64,000 nucleotides of DNA from Eonycteris spelaea (GCA_003508835.1 PUFA01000034.1:3808501-3872500), one strand, 5' to 3'. Positions 1 through 61,210 are shown, numbered from the stretch's first letter. The notes: generated from the sequence alone by a model not told the origin. Made by a program: numbers and translations.

Positions 1-1720
1 TCTTATAACTGAGGACATACAGAAGAAGAGGCAAGTTGGAGGGGCAGAGACGCTACATGGCCAGTGTCACAACAGCGTCCAATGATGAAGAATTGGGAGG
101 GTTATCTTGGCGGCAGAGCCCCGACCCCTGGCCTCAGCAGAGTGAGAGTCCCGGCCCCACAAGAAGATCCCAGCCCAGGGTTTCCAGTGCCGGGAAAAGA
201 GAAGTCCCCACAAGTTCTGGCTATGAAACCAGTGGAGATTGTGGCTTGAGTGAGGCAGAGGGCTGTGGGAGTTGCAGACATTCCTCCTCAAGGGCCCACA
301 CCTGGTCCTACTACTGATGGACTCACACGCTCGGAGCCGAGGGGTAACAGGGATGTACAGGGAGACACTAAGCTGTGGGACCCCCGGACAAGGACTGGAG
401 GGGTGGCTTTCTCCCAGGCAGGAGTGCTGGCAGTATCTACTTTCCTTGGTTGAGCCCCACCCCCCTTTCCCAGCATGCAGACACAGGCAGCTGCCATACC
501 TGAGTCTCTACCAACCTGGGCAACACAGGTTGCTCTGCCCAGAGGATTCCCTGAGACTCTGTCTCTCCCAGCTTGCAGGCCTACCCAAGATGCCTCCAGT
601 GGTTTATTACAATCAAATGACCTGGCTTGGCACATGCTGAGGACTTTCCTAAAATCTCTCAAAGGTTAACAAACCCAAAGAAGCAGCATCTGGCTTCATT
701 ATGCCCCGTACCTCTTGCTGAGCAGCCCCAAGCCAGTCTCAGTTTTTGGCTTGGCCTCTTGAGGCACCTATAAGCCTAACAGGGTGGCAGGTGACTGCTT
801 AATTGCTTGGTGACTCTGACCAGGTGGCCTCAGAGGTGCATAGGCTACAGATGAACTTGGCTTCCAGTTGGGGCCTCCCAGGGTCTGTGGCCGGCAACCC
901 AAGTGGCCTGCTTTGCATAGTGACAGAGTGAGAGCATCACCCAGGGCTGCATCTGAGGAGAATATACCTGAGGGCAGACTGGGTAGGCACTAGAGCCCTG
1001 CTAAAGTGAATTCTGCTCCATAAGGTCAACCCGTCACTGGCCAACCCTCACAACCAATAAACCTAAGGGTCAATCCTTCCCATCAAAGTGCAAACAGTAA
1101 CTAAGGCTCAACTATATCAGGAGGGTACACACAAGTCACACAAGGGACACCTTGAGCACCTCGCTCAGGTGACCAGAAAGGCTGTGCCACTGGGTCCATC
1201 AGACACCTACTATATAAAACCACTCTACTAAGATTGGGAAACTTAGAAGACATACAAGTCCAGGAAGCACAGAGAGTCCCAAACAAGATGAACCCAAAGA
1301 GGCCCACACCAAGACATATCATAATTAAAATGTGGAAGTTTAAATATAAAGAGAAGATGCTAAAAGCATTGGAGAAAAGCAATTAGTTACCAACAAAGGA
1401 GCTCCCATTAGACTTTTGGCCAATTTTCAACAGAAACTTTGCAGGCCAGAAGGGACTCGCACAAAATCTTCAAAGTGATGAAAAGCCAGGACCTACAACC
1501 AAGATTACTCTACCTGACATGACTGTCATTTAGAATTGAAATCACTGTTGGGTGAAAGATGAAATGGAACTTGAGATTAGAGGCTATTTTGAAAAAGAAG
1601 AAGAAAAAAATAATAACGGGATGAGCTAGAGAATGGAATAAGAATGGAAAAATAAGAATGGAATGGTAATTTATTACAACAATAAACAAAAGCAGAAAAA
1701 GTATATAATTGTATCCATAA
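1..1720 (+). mobile_element. LINE-1 5' UTR and ORF1 remnant
   Basis: The first 1.1 kb matches the GC-rich LINE-1 5' UTR also present at 55485-56880 (for example GGACATACAGAAGA and the AGAGAAGTCCCCACAA block). 1380-1560 is ORF1 3' sequence (CAAAGTGATGAAAAGCCAGGACCTACAACC). It is broken by stops, and all reading frames within it are chance products of the UTR. The copy starts left of the window. Confidence 0.8.
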
Positions 1721-2500
1721 ATAATTTTAAAAGGGAATTTAAAAACACCTAGTAGCTATTTTCAGAAAAACTATATGATGTAGATGAAGTAACACACTAT
1801 AGTCTCCAAAAATAGTAAATACTACAGTAAACATTGAAATGATAAGATCATGAAAATTTGAAAAAAAAAAAAAAACCAGTGATGCCTACCATTACCACTA
1901 TATATATGTTTTGGCTAATACAATAGGATAAGAAAATGAAGTCATTTGTATATTACTAAAATAAGATACATTATATGTTTTATGATTATACACAGAGAAA
2001 CCCTACAGACCTAACTAAAATCTCTAGAAACTAGAAAAGAATTTGCCAAGGAACGTGAATGAAAAAACAGGTATATAAAACTTACAAATTTATTTGCAAT
2101 AATTTATATTGAAAAGAAATAATATTTCAAACATAATAAGAAATATACATGCATGTATTTATAAACAACTGAAAGGTATGAACCTATATGAAGTAAACTA
2201 TAATGTCTTATTAAAGAAAATTAAACAAAACCTAAGTAAATGGAAAGTGTCCCCAATTAGGAAAATATAGCAATTTTAAAATGTCAATCCTTCTGAAATT
2301 ATTGTAAAACTGTGGTGAACTTGCAATTTATAATCACGTTGAAACTGGAAAATAATTTAAAAGTTTGTAGGACAAAACAAATATCTGCGTCAAGGAAAGC
2401 ATCAAAGAAAGTAGGTAGAGGGCAAAAAAGATACAATTTCTAGACGTTTTCTTCTCAGAGGTATCACTCATTTCAGAACAAAAAATCAAAGCAAAAATAA
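1721..2500. other. AT-rich intergenic stretch
   Basis: A-rich, no open frame and no clear family. It may be decayed LINE-1 sequence continuing from the element at 1-1720, but I cannot align it by eye. Confidence 0.4.
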
Positions 2501-3342
2501 AAATACTCAGCCTGCGCCTGTCTTTGGCATCTTAGTCCTTTCTCTTCCTCTTACTCCCTTTATCAAGATCACGGGGAAGAATCCAGACCCACAGCCGGAA
2601 ATGGGAACAGACCCGGAAGGAGAGCACAGCACTCAGTGTTTACACATAACTCTGTTGTTTACCCTGAATTTTATATTTGCTAAAGTACCTTTAAAATGAC
2701 CGAGGTGAAGGTAGAGGAGGCCTGAAGGAAAGAGAGGGTTCAGAGGTCACAGGAAAATACCAACTTGCTGCCTCAAAGCCTCAGAAGGGACAGCCAGCTC
2801 CAGATGGGGCCGCCAGCCGAGCAGTAGTGTCAAACAAGAGGCCTGTGAACTGTGACAAGCTGGACTCTCACACGCAGCTGTCCTGCTGCAGCTTAAACCC
2901 GATTCCCTCATTAGCTAGCCCTGCATTTCATGACCCTGAGTGTGAGTGTGCTTGTAAAGCAGGCTCAAGGGAAAAGTTTAGAAGAGTGTCTGACGACAGA
3001 CACTAAAGCTGCCCTGTGGCCAGAAAGAAAGTTACAGGGAGGTAGACTGACCTGGCGATGAGGTTGCCACCTCCACAGGCCATCATCTTTCGGTCCTGGG
3101 ACCTGCTTGGCTTCCGATAACTCCAGTCCTGCACTCCCAACCTGGGTTCAGCGTGGCTGTCCAGCCCTGAGTAGGGAGTCTATGAACCAACCCGCTCCAG
3201 AGGGCTCCACCCAAATGGAGAAAAGAGAAGTGAAAGTAATTTCCTCCCAGTCGTCAGACGCTCTGTGGAAGATCTGAGCTTCCGGAGGTCAGGGGAGGAG
3301 TCTCCAGAGGGGGGAGCAGGGCCAGCTTCCAGGAGTCCCCGT

Positions 3343-3401
3343 GTTTGTGCAAAGACACCGAAAACATCTGTGTGAACCTCACTGTCACAACCTTCTAAGA
3401 G
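3343..3401 (+). repeat. 59-bp direct repeat, copy 1
   Basis: Starts GTTTGTGCAAAGACACCG and ends CAACCTTCTAAGAG. Nearly identical to 4912-4970, differing by one extra C. Not a repeat family I recognise. Confidence 0.85.
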
Positions 3402-4911
3402 CGAGGCAGAGTTTTGGGGAGTTTATTCTCTGTGTTCAGAAGAAACAGGGCTGGAGAAGCACTTGTTCTAAGGCTACGCTGTCCACCTTTTCCTCCTTGA
3501 GTCCAGCTTCCTCTGGCTGTGAATAGGGGTTCTCACCCAATTACATTTAAGGTGCAGGGGAAGGTTCTCCCCTCTCTCCACTTCTGGTCTTTCTTCCCCA
3601 AAGGAGTGAACGTCAGTCTCATTGCGACAGATTCCAGGACACCGATGAGGACAACTTTACCAGTGGGCAGTGTCCGTGTGCACCGCGTGCTGCACACATG
3701 GGACCTCTCCCTTCCTCCCCTCCTCCCCTCACTTGGATGTGGAAGGACTAGTACTCTGAGCCTCTGCTGGGCACAGCTGTCCTCTGCTCCTGGCCTCCAT
3801 GGGACATGGGGCCCAGACAAGGTCTGACACAGATGACATCAGCCTTTTCTAGTGTCCACTCTCCCTCCTTCTCTGTCCCTGGGCAGTAGGCGAGCAGGCA
3901 GGACACTGCCATGCTGGGTGTTGGCATAAATATGCCTGTGGGAGGTGGGTGCGTGGAACTTATTGGAGCAGCCTGAGGCCTTCTGGCTAAGCCCAATCTA
4001 GAGTTTGGATTTAGGGATTCGTTTGGGTCACAAATGTAAGCCACATCCTCTGATCCAGGAAGAAAGCTTGTATCTTGAACTCCATCTGTCTCATCTTTTT
4101 GTCTGTCAGTTTGGAACTCAGGTTGGGAGACTTGGGGGGTATTTACAGAATTGGGGGTTCCTCTTTGTAGCTTTCTTTTATGGGAGGATTTTTCCCATAA
4201 AAGCATGACTGCCTTGCCCTATTTGTCTCTGCAGATCGGGAAGAAAATGGATTTCCTGCCAGAATTTGGCCTACCCCATGCAAGTCTGTGGCTGTCCTCA
4301 CAGCCAGACAATGCTAAACAGGAAATATCTTGTGCTAGCTGCTTCTGAGTTTTGATTTCCCTCCAGTGTTGCACAACTTTTGTTTATGTTACAGAAGTCT
4401 CAGGCATTGTTCTCTGATTTGCCCAGTTTCTAGCTGCTTTCTGCAAGAAGCCGGTTTATTCAGAGCTCAGTCCTGCAGATCGAAAGCAGAGCTTTTTGTC
4501 CTCACTCGTAAGCAGCAGACAAGCGTCGCACACTCCCAGGCCCAGCCTTGCTCCTGGAGACCTCAGTGCCCTGGAGCCCCCTGCCCAGCCAAGGGAGAGA
4601 GACGCAGCGTGCAGGGCATGGGGGGCACACCTGTGCTAGGACATACACAAGGCAGACTGTATACACTTGGTACTTCTGTGCTCACGGGAGCACAGACACA
4701 TGTCTAGAGTGGACTTGTTTCATAAAATAAGAAAACAAATAATACACCTGGAGAAAAGATGTGAATTACTATGGAATTTCAGCTGGAGTTTAAAAACCAC
4801 CTGTGGACATGAGACATACAAGTTGTTGCTGAAAAACCTAAGACTATTTCTTTGTTAAAGGAGGAGGTCAAATTATGGTTGTTGAATCTGTTTACTTTTG
4901 TTTGTTTGTTT

Positions 4912-4970
4912 GTTTGTGCAAAGACACCGAAAACATCTGTGTGAACTCACTGTCACAACCTTCTAAGAGT
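4912..4970 (+). repeat. 59-bp direct repeat, copy 2
   Basis: Second copy, 1.57 kb from the first, directly after a (GTTT)n run at 4896-4917. The abutting microsatellite suggests the copy may have arisen by an insertion or slippage event. Confidence 0.85.
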
Positions 4971-6985
4971 GATTTACACAGCCATCCCTTTCCAGGGGAT
5001 TCAGGCCACAGCTTTCCCTCTGCCGCTTTCCTGTTCTAAATTTGCTGTGTGTGTAACTAAAGGAAGAAGAGCACCTGACTGTATATGATAGATAGTTCAG
5101 GTCATGCTTTTACAATGGTAATTAGCATCCTTATGTTTTAGCTCGAAGAAGTCCCTTTCGCATCTCTTTTCAGGCAGTTCTAGTAGTGATGAGCTTCCTC
5201 AGTTTCTGTTTGTTTGAAAGGGTATATTTCTCCTTTAGGTTCTAGGTCCAAAAATTTGCTCAGGCCTGGAAACTGGGCAGAGGATCTTGACATTTTTTTA
5301 TTCAGTGGCTCACCTTAGCTATCCAATCATCTATGTTTTCTTTTGAAGATATATATGAAATAATATTCTTGTTGGCTGTTCAAGTGTCTTGCTTCAACAA
5401 AACACATCCTGTTATCTATCTCTGTAGGGGAATGTGGGCTCGACACCCACCCTCCCTGCCTGGTGTCATTCTACCTTGCTGTTTACAACAGACATTATTT
5501 TATCTAGCTCTGAAAGTTAAATTCTATCACCTACTTCTATTATTCTGGAATCTAATCATTTTATTTGCTACTGGGGAATCCTATTCTGTAAAACATGTCT
5601 ACGTTACTGCAGCCCACAGAGGACAGCCCTGTTGAGAAACTCAAGGATGCTGGCGGCTCCTCAGCAGTGTGTCCCCTATCGCCTTGTTTATTTAGTGTCT
5701 CTGAGGCCTCCCGAGGACACGGGCACCAGAGGAATGGGGTTTCCAGTTGTAGAGTACAGACATGCCATCTGCCTTAGACTTTCAGGTGTACTTTTTCTAT
5801 AGTCTGCCCTGGCAGGTCTAGTATCTCTATTTCTACTTTATCTCATGTGCACTGTGGCTGTAGCAAGCCTCTAAGAGCCTCCCAAGAGTATAGCAATATC
5901 ATCACCTTGGTCTTTGGCAGGCTAATTAAACTTTGTGGCACAGAAGAGTGTGCCCTTCCTTTTTAGTTTCATATTCCTCCGCTTATGATCCAGGTTCTAT
6001 TCCCAAACACCATCTCCTGATACCTGCTGGCACATTTCGGACAATCCTGCAGCTCCATTGAAATAAAACCTCCTCATCTAACAAACAGCCCCACCCAGGA
6101 CTTGCACCTTGAGTCACCCTGAGAGGACTCTGCATAGTCTTTATTCAAGTAAGGAGGCTAGGTAGTAAGTAGCCTGTCTTCCAACAAGGGGCAGGGGTCT
6201 CTTTTGGAGGCTAGTGATTTCAGGGGTTCTGGAATTCTGAGTTCTCAGATGCATCTACCTAGAAAGCCATGCTTTCTTTATCAGGGCCCGGAATGTGGCA
6301 CCAGAAGCCATTCTGAGCTCGGAATTCAGTCTGCTCTGAAGTACTGCCATTGTTAAAATTAAGGACTATGCCAGGCCTTTTTTTACTGTGTGCCTTCTAG
6401 CTGCAGGTATGAGAGTTTTTTCTTTGTCATGATTAATAAATTTAAGCCTGTTATTTACTTTCAACACATCAGTATAGCTTAGAAATAGGCACCCAAATCC
6501 ATAGTTCTTATTGTTACTATTTTTTCCTCTGTAAATGTCAGAGAATTATGCCACCTAGTGTCCTCATCCTCTATATCCCATCCAGTTTCCTACAGGTGAA
6601 ATTTTGGCAATGGCAATGTTATAGTACCCCAGGGACATCAATATTCCCCTGTCTCCATCTGTCTGGACAGTGATCCAATTCCAGAACCCCATCCCTAGGG
6701 CCTGCTTGCTAGAACCATTATCTTAATTTGGGTTTCCTAAAAGCACAGCCTGAGATGAAGTCTCTTAAGGAAGTGATTTATTGGGAGAGTTCAATTAGGA
6801 GACATGGGGTGAAGGAAGCAGGGTGTGCGGTGGGAAAGCGAAGCAATGACGTGGACACAGCTGGAGACTAGTCCAGCCTGATCCCTGGGGGAAAACAGGA
6901 GCATGAATCGCTACACATTGGTTCTACCTAAGGGAAGTTGGCCAGCCCCCAATCCAAAGAGGTATAACTTCCAGGTGAAGCTGGC

Positions 6986-6991
6986 TTTATT
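6986..6991 (-). terminator. Candidate polyadenylation signal of SP140
   Basis: AATAAA on the minus strand (plus-strand TTTATT), about 110 nt after the last stop codon. It is the first such hexamer downstream and would give a short 3' UTR. The cleavage site cannot be fixed by reading. Confidence 0.45.
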
Positions 6992-7099
6992 TGGCCAAAG
7001 TAAAAACTTAGGGGAGGAGTTGCATCAGCCCAACCCTTACAACAGCTGGGGGATGAGAAGCCTGCTTCCAAAGGGGATTCTCCGGGGTACCAACAGCAT

Positions 7100-54742
<47,643 letters not shown>

Positions 54743-55484
54743 CTGAGATACAAGACCACGATGTCAAACACACTGAGTTTCCAAGTGGCTTGTGGTGGCA
54801 GGAACGTTTTTAAAGTAAAATACAGTCAATGGAGAGCCAGTGTGTGTAAAATAGAGCCAAAGTGTACTTGTGGGGTAACCAGAATGAGGGGAATTTCTTT
54901 ATTTATATAATAGCCAAGGGTGCAACAGAAGAAAATACTGAACTTAGGAAAGATTTGTACTTAGAACCGAACACTTTCAGCAAGTGCTAATCAAAACTAC
55001 TACTATAAAAAGACTTTCACCTGAAACTCTTGCAGACCATGCAGAAGAAATGAATATTGGGTGAAAGATTCAAGGCCAAAAATAGAGGGGTTGTTCAAGA
55101 GGCAGACCACAGAACAATCTGCTCTGACTTCCCACATACTGTGCCACACAGTACACCTGCAACCAGTCAGGACACTAGAAGATTCCTCTTAAAAAAAAAT
55201 AAAAATGATTAATAAAAAACGGTCTTCACCTTCATAAACTTGGGACTCTCCCAGCAAAGCCCACAAGGTACCAGCCCACTTCATTAAATGGAGTTCCACA
55301 CGAGCTTTTCAGTGCCTTGCCCTTAAATATAAATAAATGACAATAGGCCCCAGGCAATTGTGGATACCTACCACATGAAGGAGGAGAAAAAAGATGAGTA
55401 AAGAAAAAACATTACACCAGCATTAACAGAAATATTATGAGGAAGAGAAGAGAGTTTTCTGAAAGACAAGTATTGCCAGCTTTT
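54743..55484. other. SP140 intron 1, proximal part
   Basis: No exon 1, promoter or CpG-rich segment is seen here. Unrecognised, AT-rich to neutral. Confidence 0.45.
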
Positions 55485-58400
55485 GGTCAAGATGGTGAAG
55501 TAGATAAACGTTGTGCTCGCTTGCTCCCACAACTGCATCAAAATTACAGCTAAATTGCAGAACAACCATAACTGAAAATCTCTTGAAGTCTAGCTGAAGA
55601 GACATTCTACAACTGGGGACATACAGAAGAGACCACCTCGGACTGAGGACAGAGACACAGAACAGGCTGGTCCCACACTCAGCTATGGTGGTTGAGAATC
55701 AAGAGGGATTACTTGGCTGCAGAGATCCTTTCTAAGGAGTGAGAGCTCCCATCCCCACACCAGACTCCCAGCCAAGGGCTCCAATGCTGGAAAGAGAAGT
55801 CCCCACAAATTCTGGCTGTGAAAACCAGTGGAGATTGTGGCTGAGTGAGACAGAGGGCAGCTGGAGTCACAGACACTCCTCTGAAAGGGCCTGCACACAA
55901 ACTTACTAACTTGCTCTGAGCTCCAGTGACTTGAAAGGCAACAGGGACATACAAGGAGGTTGGACTGTATGGCTTCAAGGGAGAACTGGAGGGGCAACTC
56001 TCTCCCAGACAGAAGTGCTGTCAACATCCATTATTCCTTGATTGAGCCCTCCCCGCTCCTGGTACACAGACACAAGCAGCCGCCATATCTGAGTCTCCAT
56101 CAACCTGGCTAACATCATCTGTTCCATACTCATGATTCCCTGACATCCCATTATTCCTAATATGCAAGCCCAACCAAGCTGTTTCCAATGGATTTTCCAT
56201 ACAAACAGCCTGTCTTGGCTCATGCTGCAGAGTTTCCTAAAATCTCTCAAATTTGCAAAATACACAAGTACCATCTGGCCTTGAAGTGCCCCATACCTCT
56301 TTCTGAGCAGCCCCAAGCCCGCCATTAGTAGAAGCAGGCCTCAATTTGCGGCTTGTACTCTTGAGGCACCTCCAAGACAGTGCGAGTGGCGGTTACCTCA
56401 AGATTTCTTGGTGACACTTGCCAGGTGGCCTTGGGCAGGGCACAGACCGCAGCTGCACTTGGCCTGTGACAGAGCCCCTCCCAGGAGGCCCTGAAAGTGC
56501 CACACCTGGTAGCTAGCTTCAGACAGGGAGTGCATCTGAGGATGACATACCGAAAGAGCAGAATGAGCAGGAACCAGAGCTGTGATAAAGTCAATTGTGC
56601 TTTATAGGGTCAGCCCCTCATCGGCCAGTCATCACAACCAATCAGCCTGAGGGTCACCTTCTAAGCCACGTGCAAACAGCAACCAAGTTACAAATACAAA
56701 AGGAGGGTAAGCAAAAGCCATAAAAGGGACACACTTGGAGCACTGGGCTCAGGTAACCACAAAAGATTGTGCTGCTGATTCCCACAGGACACCTACTACA
56801 TAGGGCACCCTACAAAGAGAGGGAGACATAGGAGTCCTACCTAATACATAGAAAAAACACAGGGAGGAAGCCAAAACAGGGAGACAAAGAAACATGTCTG
56901 AAATGAAAGACTAGAACAAAGCTCCAGAAAAAGAACTAAACAAAATGGAGACAAGCGATCTACCAGATGCAGCGTTCAAAACACTGTTTATAAAAATACT
57001 CAATCAACTTAGGGGTAGAGTAAATGAACTCAATGAGAACTGCAACAAAGGAATTTTAAAAACATAAAAATGGAGAGAGGAAACATAAAAAAAAACACTC
57101 AGAAATGAAGACAACAATAACTGAAATGAAGAATACTTTAGAGGGAATCAACAGTAGATTAAATAAAGCAGAGAAACAAATCAGAGATTTAGAAGATAAG
57201 GTATCAGAAAACCCTCAATCAGAACAACAGCAAAAAAAATGAATGCAAAAAATGAGGATAGTTTAAGGGGCTTCTGTGACAACATCAAGCATACTAATAT
57301 TTGCATCAGAGGGGGATCAGAAGAAGAGAGTAAGAAATTGAAACCTTATTTCAAGAAATAATGACTGCAAATGTCCCTAACCTGGCAAAGAAAATGGACA
57401 TAAAAGCTGAGGAAGCCCAGGAAAGAGTTCCAAACAAGATGAACCCAATAGGCCCACACCAAGACACATCAGAATTAAAATGTCAAGTCTGATGACAAGG
57501 AGAATCTAAAACGCAGCAAGAGAAAATCAGTTAGTTACCTACGAGAGAGCTCCATGAGACTGTCAGCTGATTTCTCAACAGAAACTTCACAGGCCAGAGG
57601 AATGGCAAGAAATATTCAAAGTGATGAAAAGCAAGGAGCTACAAACAATGCTACTCTACCTAGCAAAGCTATTATTTAGAAGGGAAGGACAGATTAAAGA
57701 GCTTCTCAGACCAAAAAAAAAAAAAGCTAAAGAAGTTTGTCACTGCCAAACTAGTATTACGAGAAATTTTAGAGGGAGCTTTTTAAGAAGAAGAAGAAAA
57801 GATTAATATATGAATAATAAATAGCAATAACTACATATCTAGCAACAATTACTTTAAAAGTGAATGAATTAAATGCTCCAGTCAAAAGATAGAAGATATG
57901 CTGCTGCTAAGAGACTCACTTCAGATCAAAAGACACAAACAGACTAAAAGTAAAAGGATAGAAATATTCCATGTAAATGGAAACAATAAAAAGGTATCAT
58001 AGCAATACCTATACCAGACAAAATATACTTTAAAACAATGGCTATGACAAGAGACAAAGAAAACCTAGTCATTTCACTTCTGAGTGTTTCTTTGAAGAAA
58101 CCCAGACACTACTTTAAAGGGATGTGAGCATCCATACCTTCAATCCAGTAATATTTACAATAGCCAAGATATGGAGTCAGCCTCAGTGTCCATCAATGGG
58201 TAAATAGATAATGAAGAGGTGATACATATGTAAAATGTGATATTACTCAGCCATAAAATAGAATGAAATCTTGCCATCTGCAACAAGGATGGACTTAGGG
58301 AGTAATCTGCTGAGTAAAATAGGTTGGACTGAGAAGGACAAATACCATATGATTTCCCTTACATGTGGAATATAAAAACAAACAAACAAACAAACAAACA

Positions 58401-58700
58401 AAAATTAAAGAAACAAACTCATGTATACAAAGAACATTTCGACAGCTGCCAGTTGGAAGTGGGTGGGGGTGGAAAAAGAATGGGATTAAGAAGAACAAAT
58501 TGGTAATGACAAAAGAGTCATGGAGGTGTAATATACAGCACAAAACAATACAGTCAATAATATAATAACTATGTGATGTCAGACAGATAAATTTATTGCA
58601 GGGATCACTTCATAACATATATAAATGTCTATGTTGTACATTTAAATCTAATATAATATTGTATGCCAACTAAAATTTTTAAAAAATTATTTTTAAAATG
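55485..58700 (+). mobile_element. LINE-1 with 5' UTR and ORF1 but most of ORF2 deleted
   Basis: Begins CAAGATGGTGAAGTAGATAAACG (5' UTR), ORF1 at about 56900-57790 (coiled coil then C-terminal CTTCACAGGCCAGAGG), start of the ORF2 endonuclease (57840-58070), then a jump to the end of ORF2 (CATTTCACTTCTGAGTG) and 3' UTR. It contains (AAAC)n at 58376-58402. Frames are broken. Confidence 0.82.
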
Positions 58701-59439
58701 TTGTCATACAGCTAGAAGAAGGTATTATGCCCAGGATGTCACAAAAAAATATACCAGAAAATAAGGCCTGGAAAACAAAATAATTGCTCAATTTCTTTAA
58801 AGGGGAGAGAATTTCCTCTAGAAAATGGCTAGAAAAAAACCACCAAAGGAAATGTCTAAAATAGTCATACAAGTCTATAAAACCAGTGGTAAAAGGAAAT
58901 GACTAAAAATGTACAGCCATTATTCATGTGTAAAGGCAATATGGTTGTGGAAGGCTCAGAAACATTTTGTTCACGCACTCTGTTTCGATCACACAGTGTT
59001 CAATTTTAAATTTAAGTAGTAAGCAATGAAAAGTTTTCCTTTAATCTTTAACTCCTAAAGTATAAAAAAATAAAATAATTATATATGAGATATAAGTTCT
59101 ATAAATTATCAAATCATATTTATTAATAACCCTTGATCATAAACATACAAGAACATACCAAGCATTTGGTCTCAAATTAAACTAAATAAATAGTCATAAA
59201 GAGCTATTTAAAAGGTTACAAGTTCTGGCTATAAGAGAATATCACAGTAAGATCAAATTTTCAAACAAAAAGGAAACTCCTTTTAAGAAACTTATGAAGA
59301 TATAAAAAAATCACTAGACAGTTGGTTTTAGCTCTGACATGCAAAGACCTTGGATGTCACTGCTCCTCCCATCCTTACAAAAAAAAAAGAAGACTAAATA
59401 AACTGAAAATCAATGACTTTTTATGTACCTAGAAGATAA

Positions 59440-60890
59440 CTGAGGTCACAGGGCAAACTACACCCCAAATCTGTGTTCAAAGCTTAACTATACAGAAAAA
59501 AGGAAGAAAAATAGAAATAAAGAAAAGTGCAATGAACAGAAAACAATTTTAAAATTATAGATATTAATCTAATTAAAAAAATAATCACTTCAAATGAAAG
59601 TGGTCTAAATACATTGATTAAAAGACAGAGATTGACAGAGGAGGGAAAAAGTCCAACTACATGCTGCCTATACGCAAGCCACTTTAAATATTAAAACACA
59701 GAGAGGTTAAAAGTGAGGGATGAGAAAAGATATACCACGCCGACATCAATCTAAGAAAAGCTGGGTAGCTATGTGAATTTCAGACAAAGCAGGCTTCAGG
59801 ACAAAGAAAACTGTCGGGGATTAAAAGGGCATTATCTAAAGATACAGGGGTGAATTTCTCAAAGAAGACATGACAATATTTAATGTGTATTCAATTAACA
59901 AAGCAGCATCAAAGTACATAAAACAAATATTGATGGAACTAAAAAGAGAAATAGACAAATTCACTACTGTTGTTGAAGATTTTGAGAAGAGTAAAGCTAG
60001 GGAATAATACATAAAATGTAGTCATTTGAAACAAGCTGCTAAAATTATTACCATGGTGAAGGTTGAGGCATGAGGAAAGGCTCCATTCTTGTTCTAACTA
60101 GCCTGAAACTTAAACTTTTTGAACTTTCCAGTCCTGCATCAATGCCAAGATAAATATCTGAACCTCCAGATGCCCCTTTAATTACTCCCTGGAGGACTCA
60201 GTATCCGGAGCACCTGATTACCTCCTAAAGCACTTGCATAAACAGGCACCTGACATTCATTATCCAGACCACTGGATGTGATTGGACCTCCTGGTGCCCA
60301 TCTTCTGGACCACCTGGTGTCCATCATCCAACTACCTGACGTCTGACTGATAATTGCCCTGGACCAATCCTAGGGTAAGAATGCAGGACTGATAATTCTC
60401 AAGAACATAGCCTTTACTGTAAAAATTTTATTTTTCTTCTTCTCTCGAACGCCCCTGGATGGTACCTGCATTCCAAGATTGCAGACTCCAAGACCCTCGA
60501 ATAAATCTTTATCATTTATTCCTAGCCAAATCCTCCAGACTCTTTTTGAGTTTGTTTGACAATTTAAATCTCCTCTTTTAGTAATGGATAGATCAATCAG
60601 CCAAAGTATCGGTAAGAATACGGTTGACCTGAAGAGCACCAGCAATCTAATTGATCTAATTGACATTTATAGAATATTTTATTCAACAACAAAAAATACA
60701 TGTACCCCTCAATTCACATGGAATAGTTACCAAAATATACCACATTCCGGCATAACAAGTTCAAAAGAATGGAAATCATAAAAAGATATGTTCTCAGATG
60801 ACAATGAAATTAATGCAGAAAGAACACAAAAATAGCTGGGAAATCCCCAAATACTTAAAGATTAAATTGCATACTCCTAGGATCAAAACA
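59440..60890 (+). mobile_element. Old LINE-1 ORF2 fragment split by an LTR
   Basis: ORF2 sequence up to TTCACTACTGTTG (59982) resumes after the LTR at TAGTAATGGATAGATCAATC (60579), the expected continuation. Diverged; ends near 60890. Confidence 0.78.
59983..60561 (+). mobile_element. Solo ERV LTR (class I type)
   Basis: 579 bp starting TGAGAAGAG and ending TTTGACA, flanked by ATTT on both sides (59979-59982, 60562-60565): TG...CA ends and a 4-bp target duplication fit a class I (gammaretrovirus-like) LTR. An AATAAA polyadenylation signal is at 60500-60505. No internal retroviral genes remain; it is a recombination remnant inside a LINE-1. Subfamily not identified. Confidence 0.85.
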
Positions 60891-60966
60891 GTTCAGGAGA
60901 GAGCCTGAGCTACGCAAGTTGAGCTCTGATGTTGTATGATGGTTTTGCCGTGCAGCTTCCGGGGTC

Positions 60967-61210
60967 TTGGGGTCCTACTTCAATAGCAAGAGCGTTAACT
61001 CATCTGCTTACACTGTTGACACGGGAAAGGATAAATAGGAAAATGAGGATCTGATAAAGTACAGCTGGCCTGAAGATATCTGGTTTCATGTAGAGAAACT
61101 CTCTTCGGCTCATGTATACCTTCAATTACATAAGGGAGAAAAGACAGGAGACATTCCAAAGGAAGTACTGCTGGACTGTGCCCATCTAGCAAAGGCTAAC
61201 ATCATTGAAG
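60967..61210 (+). pseudogene. CCDC25: CCDC25 processed pseudogene fragment
   Basis: Plus-strand translation reads [41 protein letters not shown], then [17 protein letters not shown], the N-terminal part of CCDC25 without introns, so a retrocopy (intronless state inferred from family knowledge). The start codon position is TTG (60967-60969) and a TAG interrupts at 61036-61038. Homology stops near 61210 without a poly-A tail, so the 3' part is lost. About 40 bp upstream may be its 5' UTR. Confidence 0.87.

Larger units (their letters stand above)
2501..6985. other. SP140 downstream intergenic sequence
   Basis: No exon with convincing splice sites or homology was found. The sequence is mostly unique and moderately GC-rich to about 5 kb, then AT-richer. 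It holds the 59-bp direct repeat (3343-3401 and 4912-4970) and a GTTT run. In mammals SP140L or SP100 usually lies on this side; neither is visible. Confidence 0.5.

Noticed and set aside
272..662. Overlapping open frames of about 120 codons on both strands
   Set aside because: They lie in a LINE-1 5' UTR that is also present at 55485-56600.
3748..4206. 152-codon minus-strand open frame downstream of SP140
   Set aside because: No homology recognised, no codon or splice support; GC-richer sequence gives long chance frames.
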